A stretch of DNA of 64,000 nt from Candidatus Acetothermia bacterium (GCA_016201405.1 JACQCZ010000005.1:30162-94161); one strand, 5' to 3'; shown: positions 48,079 to 58,357, counted from the stretch's first letter. Notes: generated from the letters alone by a model not told the origin. A program made the numbers and translations.

Positions 48079-48909
48079 ATGATAGACTTGTTGCGAAAAA
48101 TATTAAAAAGCTGTCATCTGGCTGCAGGGGGTACTATGGAGGGTGCAGCATCCCGTTTTCGCTACCTAGAGCGTGGGAGGGGCGAGGCTGTTGTCTTGCT
48201 GCATGGGCTCTTTGGCAGCCCTGAGAACTGGAACGATGTCATTGACAGCCTCAGTGTAGAGTTTCGTGTCCTGGCATTGCAGTTTCCCATCGATTATCAG
48301 CCCAAGCGATCTCTCTATTCTCTTTGCACGATTCCACAGCTGACTGAGTACGTCCGCGAGTTTTTGGATTACGCGGGCGTTGAGCGTGTAATACTGGCTG
48401 GGAACTCACTGGGCGGCCAGGTGGCGATTGACTTCTGCATCAAGCATCCGGAACGGGTCGAGCGGCTAATTATTACGGGAAGCGCCGGGCTCTTTGAGCG
48501 CAGCCTGAGTGGTGGTGGCATCCCGAAGGTTTGCCGTGAGTTTGTGCGTGAGAAGGCGAGCGAGATCTTTTACGACCCGAAGCACGTTACGGAAGATCTA
48601 GTTGAAGAGATTTTTGAGATGCTGGGAGATCGAAACTTCTTGCGATTTCTGCTCAGAATTGCCAAATCCACCCGGGACTATAACGTCAAAAGCGAGTTGG
48701 ATAAGATCAAAGTCCCGACGTTGATTGTTTGGGGTAAAAATGACCAGATCACCCCACCGACTGTTGCCTATGAATTTCAAGAGCATTTGGAGAATGCACA
48801 GCTAGTCTTCCTGGATCGCTGCGGACACACTCCACCCATTGAGCGACCCATTCAATTTAGCGAGATCGCCCGAGACTTTCTCGAAAAATCGCTAGCGCCC
48901 ATCTCGTAA
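48079..48909 (+). CDS. Alpha/beta hydrolase
   Basis: VVLLHGLFGSPENW; LAGNSLGGQVAIDF; VWGKNDQITPP; DRCGHTPPIERP. Confidence 0.9.
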   Translation: MIDLLRKILKSCHLAAGGTMEGAASRFRYLERGRGEAVVLLHGLFGSPENWNDVIDSLSVEFRVLALQFPIDYQPKRSLYSLCTIPQLTEYVREFLDYAGVERVILAGNSLGGQVAIDFCIKHPERVERLIITGSAGLFERSLSGGGIPKVCREFVREKASEIFYDPKHVTEDLVEEIFEMLGDRNFLRFLLRIAKSTRDYNVKSELDKIKVPTLIVWGKNDQITPPTVAYEFQEHLENAQLVFLDRCGHTPPIERPIQFSEIARDFLEKSLAPIS

Positions 48910-48929
48910 AGAGCCTTTCTTACTCTCTC

Positions 48930-48957
48930 TTGCATGCAAAACCAACTTCGATATAAT
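48930..48957 (+). promoter_or_regulatory. Candidate sigma70 promoter for ABC operon
   Basis: TTGCAT-N16-TATAAT upstream of the 49039 start. Confidence 0.5.
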
Positions 48958-49038
48958 GACTCATTGCGGATGGATGGCCTTCTCTCTTCTTTAAACTAAA
49001 CTACATGCCATTTCGTGATCACAAAAGGAATTAATGCT

Positions 49039-50034
49039 ATGAGTACAAATTTGGCAGTCTCGACCCAGAATTTAGGGCGAGTCTATCGCGCCAAGAAGCG
49101 AGAGGCTGGCTCAGGGAAAGAGATTGTTGCTCTACATGGCGTTGATCTGGAGATTCATCAGGGTGAGCTCTTTGGGCTGCTTGGCCCTAATGGCGCTGGC
49201 AAGACAACACTCATCAAAATATTGACAACCCTGCTCGCGCCGACCAGCGGCGAGGCCCGAGTAGCCGGCACAGACGTTGCCAAGAATCCATGGGAAGTGC
49301 GGCGCCATATCAACATGGTGAGCGGCGGAGAGTCGTCTGGGTATGGGCTCCTCACTGTGGAAGAGAATCTATGGCTCTTCTCGCAATTTTATGGACTCGA
49401 CTGGAAGACGGCCCGCGAAAGAATAAGAGAGATGCTCAAAATTGTCGGGATGGAAGACCGGGCCAAGACGAAGATCTATCATTTGTCCACAGGGATGCGC
49501 CAAAAGATGAACTTTGCACGGGGATTTATTACAGACCCCGAAATCATCTTTCTCGATGAGCCGACCTTGGGGCTCGATGTCCAGACATCACGGGTGCTGC
49601 GCGACTTCGTCAAGAACTGGGTGCGTGTGCGAAAAAATAAGACTCTTCTGCTCACCACTCACTATATGCAGGAGGCAGATGAGCTCTGTGACCGCGTCGC
49701 CATCATTGACCGAGGGAAAATTTTGGCCTGTGATACCCCTTCGAACTTGAAAAGAAGCCTTAATCAGTCCTCTGTCTTTCACTTGAAAGTGGACTCTCTG
49801 CCACAGCCCGATTCCCAATTTCAGGGACTGAAAGGGATCCAGAGCTTTGCCCATCACCAGCACAATGGCCTGCTTGAGCTCAGCTTTATTGTAGAGACGG
49901 AAAATGCCTTGATGCCCATCCTCGCCTCCATTGAGCGCTCCAAAGGGAATTTGATCTCTCTCGAAAAGCGGCAGCCCACGCTGGAAGATGTCTTTATCAA
50001 TCTCGTCGGGCGAGGACTCAGTGAGGAGCCATGA
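49039..50034 (+). CDS. ABC-2-type transporter ATP-binding protein
   Basis: LLGPNGAGKTTLIKIL; LSTGMRQKMNFAR; IIFLDEPTLGLD. Confidence 0.93.
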   Translation: MSTNLAVSTQNLGRVYRAKKREAGSGKEIVALHGVDLEIHQGELFGLLGPNGAGKTTLIKILTTLLAPTSGEARVAGTDVAKNPWEVRRHINMVSGGESSGYGLLTVEENLWLFSQFYGLDWKTARERIREMLKIVGMEDRAKTKIYHLSTGMRQKMNFARGFITDPEIIFLDEPTLGLDVQTSRVLRDFVKNWVRVRKNKTLLLTTHYMQEADELCDRVAIIDRGKILACDTPSNLKRSLNQSSVFHLKVDSLPQPDSQFQGLKGIQSFAHHQHNGLLELSFIVETENALMPILASIERSKGNLISLEKRQPTLEDVFINLVGRGLSEEP

Positions 50035-50858
50035 TCTTTAGAAAAAGAGTTGAGCTATTCTTGAGGACAGTGATTGGCAGAGCATACCCTCGTCTGATTG
50101 GCTTGCAGCGTGAGAGAAGCTGGCTCATCTTCGACACGCTCTTGCCGCTCTTACAGATGTCTGCCTTCGTCTTTGTCTATCGCGCGATGCAGGCGCCGCC
50201 CGAATATACAGGCTTTGTTGTGCTGGGTGGTGCGATGACTGCTTATTGGCTCAATGTGCTCTGGAGCATGGCTACGCAACTGCATTGGGAAAAAGAGAAC
50301 GGAAATCTGGCGCTCTTTATCATGGCGCCCACGTCCCGCATGGCGATTTTGCTGGGGATGGCTTTGGGAGGGATTGTGGCGACCAGCTTTCGAGCCGCCG
50401 CCGTCGTTCTTGTTGGAATTTTTATTTTCGGAGCGCACTTCTCAGCCGAGAGAATTCCAGAGCTGATTGGCATATTTTTGCTCACGCTCATCGCGCTCTA
50501 TGGGATGGGAATGTTATTTAGCTCGCTCTTTCTGCTCTACGGGCGGGAGGCGTGGCACATGTCATTACTCCTTCAGGAGCCCATTTACTTGCTCTCTGGT
50601 TTTTATTTCCCCGTGAGAAGTCTGGGTTACTGGACGGCGATGGGCGCTTCGATTGTGCCCATCACGCTTGGACTTGACGCGATGAGGCAGCTGCTCTTTC
50701 CCCGTATGATGCAGCAGATCAAATTTCTCGATGTTCGTATCGAGCTGCTTGTGCTGGCTGTGCTTGGGCTAGTCTTTCTCTTTCTGGCCCAGCGGTCACT
50801 TAGCTATATGGAGCGTTTGGCTTGCCAGGAGGGGCGGCTCACTGTTCGAGGCCAATAG
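50031..50858 (+). CDS. ABC-2-type permease
   Basis: TM-rich; 4-bp overlap with ATPase gene; EPIYLLSGFYFPVRSLGYW. Confidence 0.85.
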   Translation: MIFRKRVELFLRTVIGRAYPRLIGLQRERSWLIFDTLLPLLQMSAFVFVYRAMQAPPEYTGFVVLGGAMTAYWLNVLWSMATQLHWEKENGNLALFIMAPTSRMAILLGMALGGIVATSFRAAAVVLVGIFIFGAHFSAERIPELIGIFLLTLIALYGMGMLFSSLFLLYGREAWHMSLLLQEPIYLLSGFYFPVRSLGYWTAMGASIVPITLGLDAMRQLLFPRMMQQIKFLDVRIELLVLAVLGLVFLFLAQRSLSYMERLACQEGRLTVRGQ

Positions 50859-50860
50859 CG

Positions 50861-51721
50861 ATGGCTACCAATCAGCGAGCTGTAGAGAATTTGCGAAGTC
50901 TTCGCATGGCGGCCTGGCTTGGCTGGCAGATTGAATCCAACTGGACGGATCCCTTTCTATTTGCCATCTATTCCGTCATCAAGCCGATTGCAGGTGCGCT
51001 CATTCTTGTATTCATGTATATGGTGGTGGCAAAAGGTGGGCTGAGCAATCCGCTCTTTCCGATGATCTTTGTTGGAAATGCCTTTTACATCTACGTAGCT
51101 ATGGTGCTGATGGGCGTCAGCTTTGCGGTGGTGGATGACCGCGAGCGCTACGGAATGCTAAAATATATGTACACTGCGCCGCTCAATATCTATTTCTATC
51201 TGCTGGGCAGAGGGGGAGCCAAGACTTTGATTGCCACAGTCTCGGTTCTTATCACACTTGCATTTGGCGCATTACTCTTTAATTTGCCCATAGATATCGC
51301 AAGCATCGACTGGCTATTGCTGGTCACTGGACTGGTATTGGGGCTGCTCAGTCTCGCGTTCCTGGGAATCTTTTTGGGTGGAGTCGCGCTCATCACCGCG
51401 CGTCACGGCCAATTTACGGGAGAGGCAGTCGCTGGGGCGCTCTACATGCTCTGCGGGGCCGTCTTTCCTATCGATGTGCTCCCGGGGCTGCTACAAGCCA
51501 TTTCATACATCTTGCCGCTCACCTATTGGATCGAAACGATGCGGCGGGCTCTCTTAGGAAGCGGCTCAAGCCAGATTCTTTCGCAGCTTTCCAACTTAGA
51601 GCTTGTTGGAGTTTTGGGGGCATTTTCAGTGGGTGTTGTCATACTCTCGGTCCTCTTCTTTCGCTGGGCAGAGCATCGAGCAAAAGAAAAGGGGCTCATT
51701 GACATGCAGACCAATTATTGA
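50861..51721 (+). CDS. ABC-2-type permease
   Basis: TM-rich; LYMLCGAVFPIDVLPGLLQAISYILPLTYWIETMR. Confidence 0.87.
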   Translation: MATNQRAVENLRSLRMAAWLGWQIESNWTDPFLFAIYSVIKPIAGALILVFMYMVVAKGGLSNPLFPMIFVGNAFYIYVAMVLMGVSFAVVDDRERYGMLKYMYTAPLNIYFYLLGRGGAKTLIATVSVLITLAFGALLFNLPIDIASIDWLLLVTGLVLGLLSLAFLGIFLGGVALITARHGQFTGEAVAGALYMLCGAVFPIDVLPGLLQAISYILPLTYWIETMRRALLGSGSSQILSQLSNLELVGVLGAFSVGVVILSVLFFRWAEHRAKEKGLIDMQTNY

Positions 51722-52533
51722 GGCCGAACTCCCCACCCCAGCTTGTCCGACAACAATTGAAAGAAGCTTGGATGAGATTTTGGGATCACAATCCTTGTGG
51801 GCAGATCCGATCGCGAGATTTCTATCTTGTCATTTGCACTTAGCTTGGCCATTTTGATGCCATCAGCCAATAGCTGCCCCGGATAATGCATCTCGGCGTT
51901 GAGCTGAGCATTTGCCGGCAGTACCAACGGCCGCAGCCCCAGCGCATGGACGTTGAGCGGTGTTACCAAGATAGAATTGACGCCGGGGAATAAGATCGGT
52001 CCATAGGCGGCCAGTGAATAGGCCGTCGAGCCAGAAGGAGTGGCAATCATGACGCCATCCCCAGGGTAGCGGCTGATCCATTCGGAATTCCAGTAAAGAT
52101 CGACTTCCGTAAAGTCATCCACATCGGCCCTGGAGAGCACAACTTCATTGAGGGCTGTTGCAAGCTGCTTATCCGCTTTCACCTGCAGCCTCATACGCTC
52201 TTCAATGCGAAATTCGCCTGAGATCACCTGATCCAGAGCCTTGTTCATCTCATTGGAGCTGATTTGAGTGAGAAAGCCGAGACTTCCTACATTGACTCCG
52301 AGCACTGGAGTGGAATATGGTGCAACAAGCTTTGCGCAACGCAAAAAAGTCCCGTCCCCACCTAATGAGATTGCCAGTGAATCTGAATCAGGCTCCGAGG
52401 GCAGTTCTTCAGAGAATGGAAGAGCGCAGCACTCGATGCCACGCGCACTAGCCCACTCTTTGAGGCGAATGGCTACGGCAGGGGCCTCAACTCTTCGAGT
52501 ATAGACGACTGCAAGGATTTTTTTTGGAAACAT
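51715..52533 (-). CDS. nadK: NAD kinase
   Basis: AISLGGDGTFLRCAKL; LGVNVGSLGFLTQI; GDGVMIATPSGSTAYSLAAYGPILFPGVN. Confidence 0.93.
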   Translation of the reverse strand: MFPKKILAVVYTRRVEAPAVAIRLKEWASARGIECCALPFSEELPSEPDSDSLAISLGGDGTFLRCAKLVAPYSTPVLGVNVGSLGFLTQISSNEMNKALDQVISGEFRIEERMRLQVKADKQLATALNEVVLSRADVDDFTEVDLYWNSEWISRYPGDGVMIATPSGSTAYSLAAYGPILFPGVNSILVTPLNVHALGLRPLVLPANAQLNAEMHYPGQLLADGIKMAKLSANDKIEISRSDLPTRIVIPKSHPSFFQLLSDKLGWGVRPQ

Positions 52534-52566
52534 GCAAGAAAAGTCTAGTGGCAGAGAGCGATTCCG

Positions 52567-53379
52567 TCAACGTTGAATTTCATGGCCCACGTACTTCCAT
52601 CGACAGAGCCAGTGCTCCAAAAATTCTATTAAAACATAAAGTGTGAGCCCCAACGCGGCGATGGCCACAATTGCTGCGTAGTCTCCATTGATGTTGAGAA
52701 TGCCGGACTTAAAAATGAACCAGCCCAGCCCGCCGTACTCGGGCGTGCCAAACGCAAAGGTCGTTTCTGACACATAGACTGCAAAAATTCCCAACCCCAG
52801 ACTCACTCTTAAACTGCTAAAGATTGCTGGTAAAGAGCCTGGCAATATGACATTGGTATAAATACGAAAGGGCTTCACTCCAGCTGCCAAGGCTGTGACA
52901 ACGTACTCTTTGGGGATATTCTCCGCGGCGTCTCGGATCGAGACGAGGAGCTGGAAGAAGACGACGAGAACGATAAATGTGATCTTGGCTATATCTTCTG
53001 TTGCTTGCCCGATTTGGAATAAGAGAAAGATGACGGGCCAGAAGACGACTTTTGGAATCGGATAGATCGAGTAGACAAATGGGGTGAGATATCGCCTCGC
53101 CCAGTTGGCGTGCCCGATATAGAGCCCTAGAGGAATCGCAAGTGCCAGCGATAGGATGATCGATGTGATTAAGCGAAAGCTTGTGCCGAGAAGATGCTTC
53201 CCCAACTCCTCCCAGTGGTTGATCATAAAAGCAAGAACAGTGAGTGGACTGGGCACAAGTCGCACAATTCTCGCATCTTGCGGATCTTGATAGGCATAGA
53301 CCAGCAGTGAGCTCACGCCCTGCCAGATGAGCAGCAATAGGATCACGCTCAATAAATAACCAAGCAGGTTCTTGATCAT
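52567..53379 (-). CDS. ABC transporter permease (nitrate/sulfonate/taurine type)
   Basis: TM-rich; VTALAAGVKPFRIYTNVILPGSLPAIFSSLRVSLG EAA-like loop. Confidence 0.9.
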   Translation of the reverse strand: MIKNLLGYLLSVILLLLIWQGVSSLLVYAYQDPQDARIVRLVPSPLTVLAFMINHWEELGKHLLGTSFRLITSIILSLALAIPLGLYIGHANWARRYLTPFVYSIYPIPKVVFWPVIFLLFQIGQATEDIAKITFIVLVVFFQLLVSIRDAAENIPKEYVVTALAAGVKPFRIYTNVILPGSLPAIFSSLRVSLGLGIFAVYVSETTFAFGTPEYGGLGWFIFKSGILNINGDYAAIVAIAALGLTLYVLIEFLEHWLCRWKYVGHEIQR

Positions 53380-54113
53380 GTCTGGAGCAACCCCCTCACC
53401 TGTTGCACTCGGTCAAAAAACTCCTGACTCTGCCGGTAACTGACTTCGCCCATCTTTGGATTCTCAACTGTAGTGACTACATGGGTGGGGCGGGGAGCAA
53501 AGATCAGGACGCGTTGACCAAGAAAGAGAGCCTCTTCAATGTCATGGGTGACAAGAACCAGTGTGAAACTATGGCGCTTCCAGAGCGTGAGTATTAGATT
53601 TTGTGTCGCCTCTTTTGTAAGTGTGTCAAGGGCCGCCAGTGGCTCATCCATCAGAATCACTTTGACCTCTTGAGCCAGCGCGCGAGCGAGGCTTACACGC
53701 CTCTTCTCTCCTCCGGAGATCTGCGAAGGATAGCGCGCCTCCATTCCTGCGATGCCGAGCTCTTCAAAAGCCTCTTGAAGCCGCTCTCTCCTCTCAGCTT
53801 TGTTCTTTCTTGATCCGAGTGTCGCATTATCCCAGACACTCTTCCAGGGCAGCAGACCTGATTCTTGCAACATAAGAGCCACATCCTGACGAGGCTTTGT
53901 CACTTCTTGCTCTGCAATCCGAGCATTTCCTGAGCTGGGACGAAGGAGACCCGAAAGAATATAGAGAAGACTTGATTTTCCACAGCCGGAAGGGCCAATA
54001 ATGGCCACGCTCTCTCCAGCTTCCACAGAAAGACTAAGATTCTGAATGACGGGGTTGGGACGACCTGAGCCTGCCTCCTTATAGACCAGGCCCAGGTCCT
54101 TGACTTCAATCAT
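53376..54113 (-). CDS. ABC transporter ATP-binding protein
   Basis: AIIGPSGCGKSSLLYIL; ISGGEKRRVSLARALA; VILMDEPLAALD. Confidence 0.94.
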   Translation of the reverse strand: MIEVKDLGLVYKEAGSGRPNPVIQNLSLSVEAGESVAIIGPSGCGKSSLLYILSGLLRPSSGNARIAEQEVTKPRQDVALMLQESGLLPWKSVWDNATLGSRKNKAERRERLQEAFEELGIAGMEARYPSQISGGEKRRVSLARALAQEVKVILMDEPLAALDTLTKEATQNLILTLWKRHSFTLVLVTHDIEEALFLGQRVLIFAPRPTHVVTTVENPKMGEVSYRQSQEFFDRVQQVRGLLQT

Positions 54114-55222
54114 GGCTGATTGAATTGATGGATGTAGGCCTTGTCATATTCGATGCTGGCACTCACGAACTTTTTACTGAGTGCCCAATCGGCCACCTGC
54201 TGATACTCATCAGGGAGAAGGTTTCGGGGAGCTGGGAACTGCGGAATGAGATATTTGATCAAGAACTCTTCTGCGCCAGGTGGCAGGTCTTGACGCTGGA
54301 CGCCGGGGAAGAAGAATTTGAGAGCTGCATTCAAGCCGACCGTCACAATCTGATCACGCGGCGTATTTTGCAAGGTTGTGATGACTTGTTGATAGGCAGC
54401 GTAGAACTTATCAATGCGATCAGCCTTCTGCTGGATCACTTGACTCTGGAAGGCCATCACACTCGGCACAAGATCTTGTCCTTCAAATTCGGAAAGGACC
54501 ACAGCTGGAGTTCCGCCTGCATTGGTGATGTACTGGACGTACGCGCCGATCGGCTCCGGAAGAGCCGCAGCGAGCCAGCTTCCAGCGGCAACCAGAGTCG
54601 CCAACTCCACCAGGTCTGTGAAATCTGTGTAATCGAGAGCTTCGCTGACCTTGAAACCTTTGCTGGTGAGCAACCGGTCAGTCTCATATTCAATGTCGGT
54701 CTTGCGGAGCATGCCGATCGTATCGCGGGATGAGTTTCCAAGCCTGCTAAGCAATTGATCGAGAGTCTGGATGCTCGAGAATGCGTGGGTCATGATGGTG
54801 TAGCGGCGGCTTCCATCGGTATTGTCGTAGGCCGTGCTGGTCATGTTGAGTGTTGCATCATGATCCATCAAAATCAACAAGGAGCTGATGTCACTCATCA
54901 CGCCATCTATCGCTCCGGTCAAAAGTGCAGTATTCCGGTCTTGCAAGTTGGAAAAGCCGACGAGATCCACGCTCAGTCCATGATCTTTGAAGATATTCTG
55001 AGAGTCGTCATTGGCAAAGGCAATCGGGAAACTTTCAATTTCTGCCGGCAGGCTGATCGTCAATTTGGGAAGGTCATCCGCGCGTACAGGAATCCCCAAA
55101 GCCGCCGAAGCGAGAAGCACGCCTCCGATTGACTTTAGGAAGTTTCGTCGAGTAATTATGAAGATACACCTCCTAAAACTTTGGCAAATTATAGCCTTGA
55201 ATCGAGAGCAGTTCAATAGCAA
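54110..55222 (-). CDS. ABC transporter substrate-binding protein (NMT1/SsuA-like) with Tat-like signal
   Basis: TRRNFLKSIGGVLLASAALG; IAFANDDSQNIFKDHGLSVDLVGFSNLQDRNTALLTGAIDGVMSD; start codon uncertain. Confidence 0.87.
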   Translation of the reverse strand: MLLNCSRFKAIICQSFRRCIFIITRRNFLKSIGGVLLASAALGIPVRADDLPKLTISLPAEIESFPIAFANDDSQNIFKDHGLSVDLVGFSNLQDRNTALLTGAIDGVMSDISSLLILMDHDATLNMTSTAYDNTDGSRRYTIMTHAFSSIQTLDQLLSRLGNSSRDTIGMLRKTDIEYETDRLLTSKGFKVSEALDYTDFTDLVELATLVAAGSWLAAALPEPIGAYVQYITNAGGTPAVVLSEFEGQDLVPSVMAFQSQVIQQKADRIDKFYAAYQQVITTLQNTPRDQIVTVGLNAALKFFFPGVQRQDLPPGAEEFLIKYLIPQFPAPRNLLPDEYQQVADWALSKKFVSASIEYDKAYIHQFNQP

Positions 55223-55255
55223 TGCGCTTTATAAACGAGATAGAATGAGAGGATT

Positions 55256-56368
55256 ATGACTCTACAACGCACACCGCTCAATGAGCTACATCGCAAGCTA
55301 GGAGCCAAAATGGTGGACTTTGGCGGCTGGGAGATGCCGCTCTACTACACTAGCATCGTGGAAGAGCACCGCACTGTCCGCCAAGGGGTCGGGGTCTTTG
55401 ATGTGAGCCACATGGGAGAGATCGAGGTCCGGGGCAAGGAGGCCTTGGCCTTTGTACAATATCTGGTTCCCAATGACGTCGCGAAATTAGAGCTCGATCA
55501 GGCGCTTTATACGACCATGTGCGATCCTCAGGGATTTGTGCTGGATGATCTGCTCATCTATCGCCTGCCCGATCTGGAGCGTCAGGGCGAAAAGTATTTG
55601 CTCGTCGTCAATGCGGGTACGACGGAACAAGATTTTGCCTGGGTTCAGAGCCAGGCGCGGAGTCTCTCCGGAGTCGAGATTCAGAATTTGAGCAGCAGAT
55701 ACGCTCAGGTTGCGATTCAAGGACCAGCCTCTCAGGGAGCGCTCCAGCGCCATGTCGAAGTTGATCTATCGCGCATTCAATATTTTCATTCGATGGAGAC
55801 TGAGCTTTACAAAGAGGAGATTCTGATCTCTCGAACGGGATACACGGGAGAAGATGGCTTTGAGGTCTATGGACCGCCCATGACCATCGTCCAGCTCTGG
55901 AAAGACCTAATCAAATCCGATGTCGCTCCCATTGGCCTGGGAGCGCGAGATTCGCTTCGGTTTGAGCCAGGCTATCCTCTTTATGGCCATGAGCTGGATC
56001 AGCAAACAACGCCCATTGAAGCTGGGCTTAGCTGGACTGTGAAAGCCAAGCCCGGGAACTACAATGGGAAAGAGACATTGTTACACCAGAAGAAAAATGG
56101 TGGCGAAAAGTCTTTGATTGGCCTTCGAATGACTGACCCCGGCGTCGCCCGCCAAGGATATCCAATCTATCTAAATGGAGCCGAGGCCGGAATTGTCACC
56201 AGTGGCATGAAGTCGATCACACTTGATCAGTTTTTGGCATTGGGATTCATCAAGAAGGGATTTCCAAAAGAAGTTGGACGTAGAATTGAGATTGACATTC
56301 GAGGTCAGCGAAAAGCGGCTGAGCTCGTCAAGCTTCCCTTCTATCGCGGATCCGTCAGATCCCCTTAA
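55256..56368 (+). CDS. gcvT: Glycine cleavage system T protein (aminomethyltransferase)
   Basis: GGWEMPLYYTSIVEEHRTVRQGVGVFDVSHMGEIEVRG; ISRTGYTGEDGFEVY; GARDSLRFEPGYPLYGHEL. Confidence 0.95.
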   Translation: MTLQRTPLNELHRKLGAKMVDFGGWEMPLYYTSIVEEHRTVRQGVGVFDVSHMGEIEVRGKEALAFVQYLVPNDVAKLELDQALYTTMCDPQGFVLDDLLIYRLPDLERQGEKYLLVVNAGTTEQDFAWVQSQARSLSGVEIQNLSSRYAQVAIQGPASQGALQRHVEVDLSRIQYFHSMETELYKEEILISRTGYTGEDGFEVYGPPMTIVQLWKDLIKSDVAPIGLGARDSLRFEPGYPLYGHELDQQTTPIEAGLSWTVKAKPGNYNGKETLLHQKKNGGEKSLIGLRMTDPGVARQGYPIYLNGAEAGIVTSGMKSITLDQFLALGFIKKGFPKEVGRRIEIDIRGQRKAAELVKLPFYRGSVRSP

Positions 56369-56468
56369 TAAAGATAATGTAACGCAGACACTTGACCCCT
56401 TCGAAGGTGACGGCCTACAATCCAAATCGGTGAATCAGCAAATAATCCAGTATATGAGGGGGGTTTTC

Positions 56469-57923
56469 ATGCCAAGTAAACATATTTTGCTCTCCGTGCT
56501 TCTCTTCATCTTTACATTGGGCATCTTTGCTCCAGTGCTTTTGGCCCATGGAGAGGAACATAGCTACCAATCCGGTGCTGCACCTGTTGTCCTGGTGAAG
56601 AGCTTTGAAGATCTGCTCCATCGTCAGGAAGGTCTGCTTCACAGCTTTGAATCTCTCGTCAATCTTTATCAAGTCCCACCCATGTCCCTTCTCAAGAGTT
56701 ACGAGGATCTGCTCCGCCGACAGGCGCTTTTGATGGAGAGTTTTGACCAGGTGACCGAGCCTTATGCCTGTGGTCCAATGGAGCCAGAGCTCAAGCTGGT
56801 GGAGAGCTTTGAGGCACTTCTTCATGGCCAAATGACTCTGCTGGTGAGCTTTGAGGGTCTGATTCATAAATTGCCTCAGGCTTCTATGACTCTCATCCAG
56901 AGCTTTGAGGATCTGATCCGCCGACAGGCCAGCTTGGTCAAGAGCTTTGAGGGAATGCTCCACTGTTTGACGGAGATGCACCATGCATCGCCGCGAGAGC
57001 TCTATCCGTTCATTGCGAGCTTCGAAGACCTGATTCGCTCTCAGTCCCGATTGCTGATGAGCTTTGCCGTGCTCGTGAAGAGTGCTGGCGGGATGGACAT
57101 GCCTGGCATGGATATGATGCCGCCACCGAGCGATGACCAAAAAGATCACGACACATCTTCCGACGACTCTGATCAGAATAACACTCAGCCACCAGATGAC
57201 TCAAAACACGACGACAATTATGGCCATCAGGATGACTCAGACCACGACTACTCGCACGATGGCAAAGATGGGTATGACAAGTCCGATGATCACCATGATG
57301 GCTATGACAAGCCGGGGATGAAGTATACGGGCAATGATCTGCCCGATCTTCGAGCGATCATGGAATTTGCCAAGCAGGGCATGTACTTGGTGCAATACAA
57401 CCACATCCATGACATGTTGATGCAGCGGTCGGCTCTTCAGGAGCGCTCGGTAGCCATGATTCAGAACTTCAGGCTGATGATTCAGGATCTTCACAGCCAA
57501 GGCAAGCATGACGCCGCGATGTATGCAACGAAGCAGCTTGACGAGTTCCGCTTGAATCTCAGCAAGCTACAGACTGTGATTCTCAGGAAGAGCCTTGAAG
57601 TAACGATTATCCCTGCTGGTGATGAGGATGAAGACAATCAGCCGGATGACTCTGACACGGATTATCACCAGTTCGATGGTCAAGTGAAGCTGATTGTGAG
57701 CAACAATGGCCCATTCACGATCGACATGGCCTCATTTGCCGTCTTCCATGATTACAAGATGGTTGCGACCATGAGCCTTGGCACATTGGAGCCGGGCGAG
57801 CACAAGATCATCAAGCTCAAGATGCTGGATCCATACATGCTCAAGCTTGTGAAGGAGAGCTCGGTTGTAACGGGCTTTATCTCGATGTTCTCGAAGTTCT
57901 TCCAGGCCGCGATGATGGAGTAG
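56469..57923 (+). CDS. Secreted repeat protein with SFEDLL repeats and Asp/His-rich linker
   Basis: ATG at 56469 after GAGGGGGG RBS; signal peptide; five about 34-38 aa repeats SFEDL[LI]xxQxxL[LM]xSFExL; 57112-57320 encodes D/H-rich low complexity. Confidence 0.8.
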   Translation: MPSKHILLSVLLFIFTLGIFAPVLLAHGEEHSYQSGAAPVVLVKSFEDLLHRQEGLLHSFESLVNLYQVPPMSLLKSYEDLLRRQALLMESFDQVTEPYACGPMEPELKLVESFEALLHGQMTLLVSFEGLIHKLPQASMTLIQSFEDLIRRQASLVKSFEGMLHCLTEMHHASPRELYPFIASFEDLIRSQSRLLMSFAVLVKSAGGMDMPGMDMMPPPSDDQKDHDTSSDDSDQNNTQPPDDSKHDDNYGHQDDSDHDYSHDGKDGYDKSDDHHDGYDKPGMKYTGNDLPDLRAIMEFAKQGMYLVQYNHIHDMLMQRSALQERSVAMIQNFRLMIQDLHSQGKHDAAMYATKQLDEFRLNLSKLQTVILRKSLEVTIIPAGDEDEDNQPDDSDTDYHQFDGQVKLIVSNNGPFTIDMASFAVFHDYKMVATMSLGTLEPGEHKIIKLKMLDPYMLKLVKESSVVTGFISMFSKFFQAAMME

Positions 57924-57957
57924 TCTTCTTCCAGAAGTAAAGGTAACTTTCTACAAC

Positions 57958-57983
57958 GGGGCCGCTCGGCGACGGGCGGCCCC
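57958..57983 (+). terminator. GC-rich hairpin downstream of the repeat protein
   Basis: GGGGCCGC / GCGGCCCC then AAAATTTT. Confidence 0.65.
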
Positions 57984-58357
57984 AAAATTTTCGTATAAAT
58001 GTTTTCTGTCTTTGAGAGCTTGTTAGAATGTTGAGATCTCCTGCTGGCATCAAGTCAGACTTGCCCATTTATAGGCTGCGCTGAGCAGTAACCTGCCCTC
58101 GATAATTTCATCCTGCGGGGAAAGCAAAATTTCGCCCATCAGACCCAGCTCCAAGCCGTTCCCTTGTTGCTCATTTACTGCCCGACATAGTTTCAGTTTC
58201 ATTAGTGCCGCCTAGAGACTCAAAGCATCTCTTCATGCGTCTATCCAAACAGATCGCTCAAGGTCATCGACCGGTGCGAAAAGTGAAACGCCCCTTCATC
58301 GAAGGGACGTTTCCGCACCTCATGCCCTTTTGGGCTTGCTGTTCTTGCTAATAAGCT

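Noticed and set aside
54125-54733. 202-aa plus-strand ORF antisense to the ABC substrate-binding gene
   Set aside because: Shadow ORF; sense strand has clear Tat-like signal and SBP features.
55150-55260. Possible TPP riboswitch upstream of the NMT1-like ABC operon
   Set aside because: No thi-box (CUGAGA / ACCUGAUCUGG-like) sequence found on the minus strand in this short interval.
56223-56468. N-terminal extension of the 566-aa ORF overlapping gcvT
   Set aside because: Signal peptide begins at 56469 with a strong RBS; the upstream part is an out-of-frame read of gcvT.
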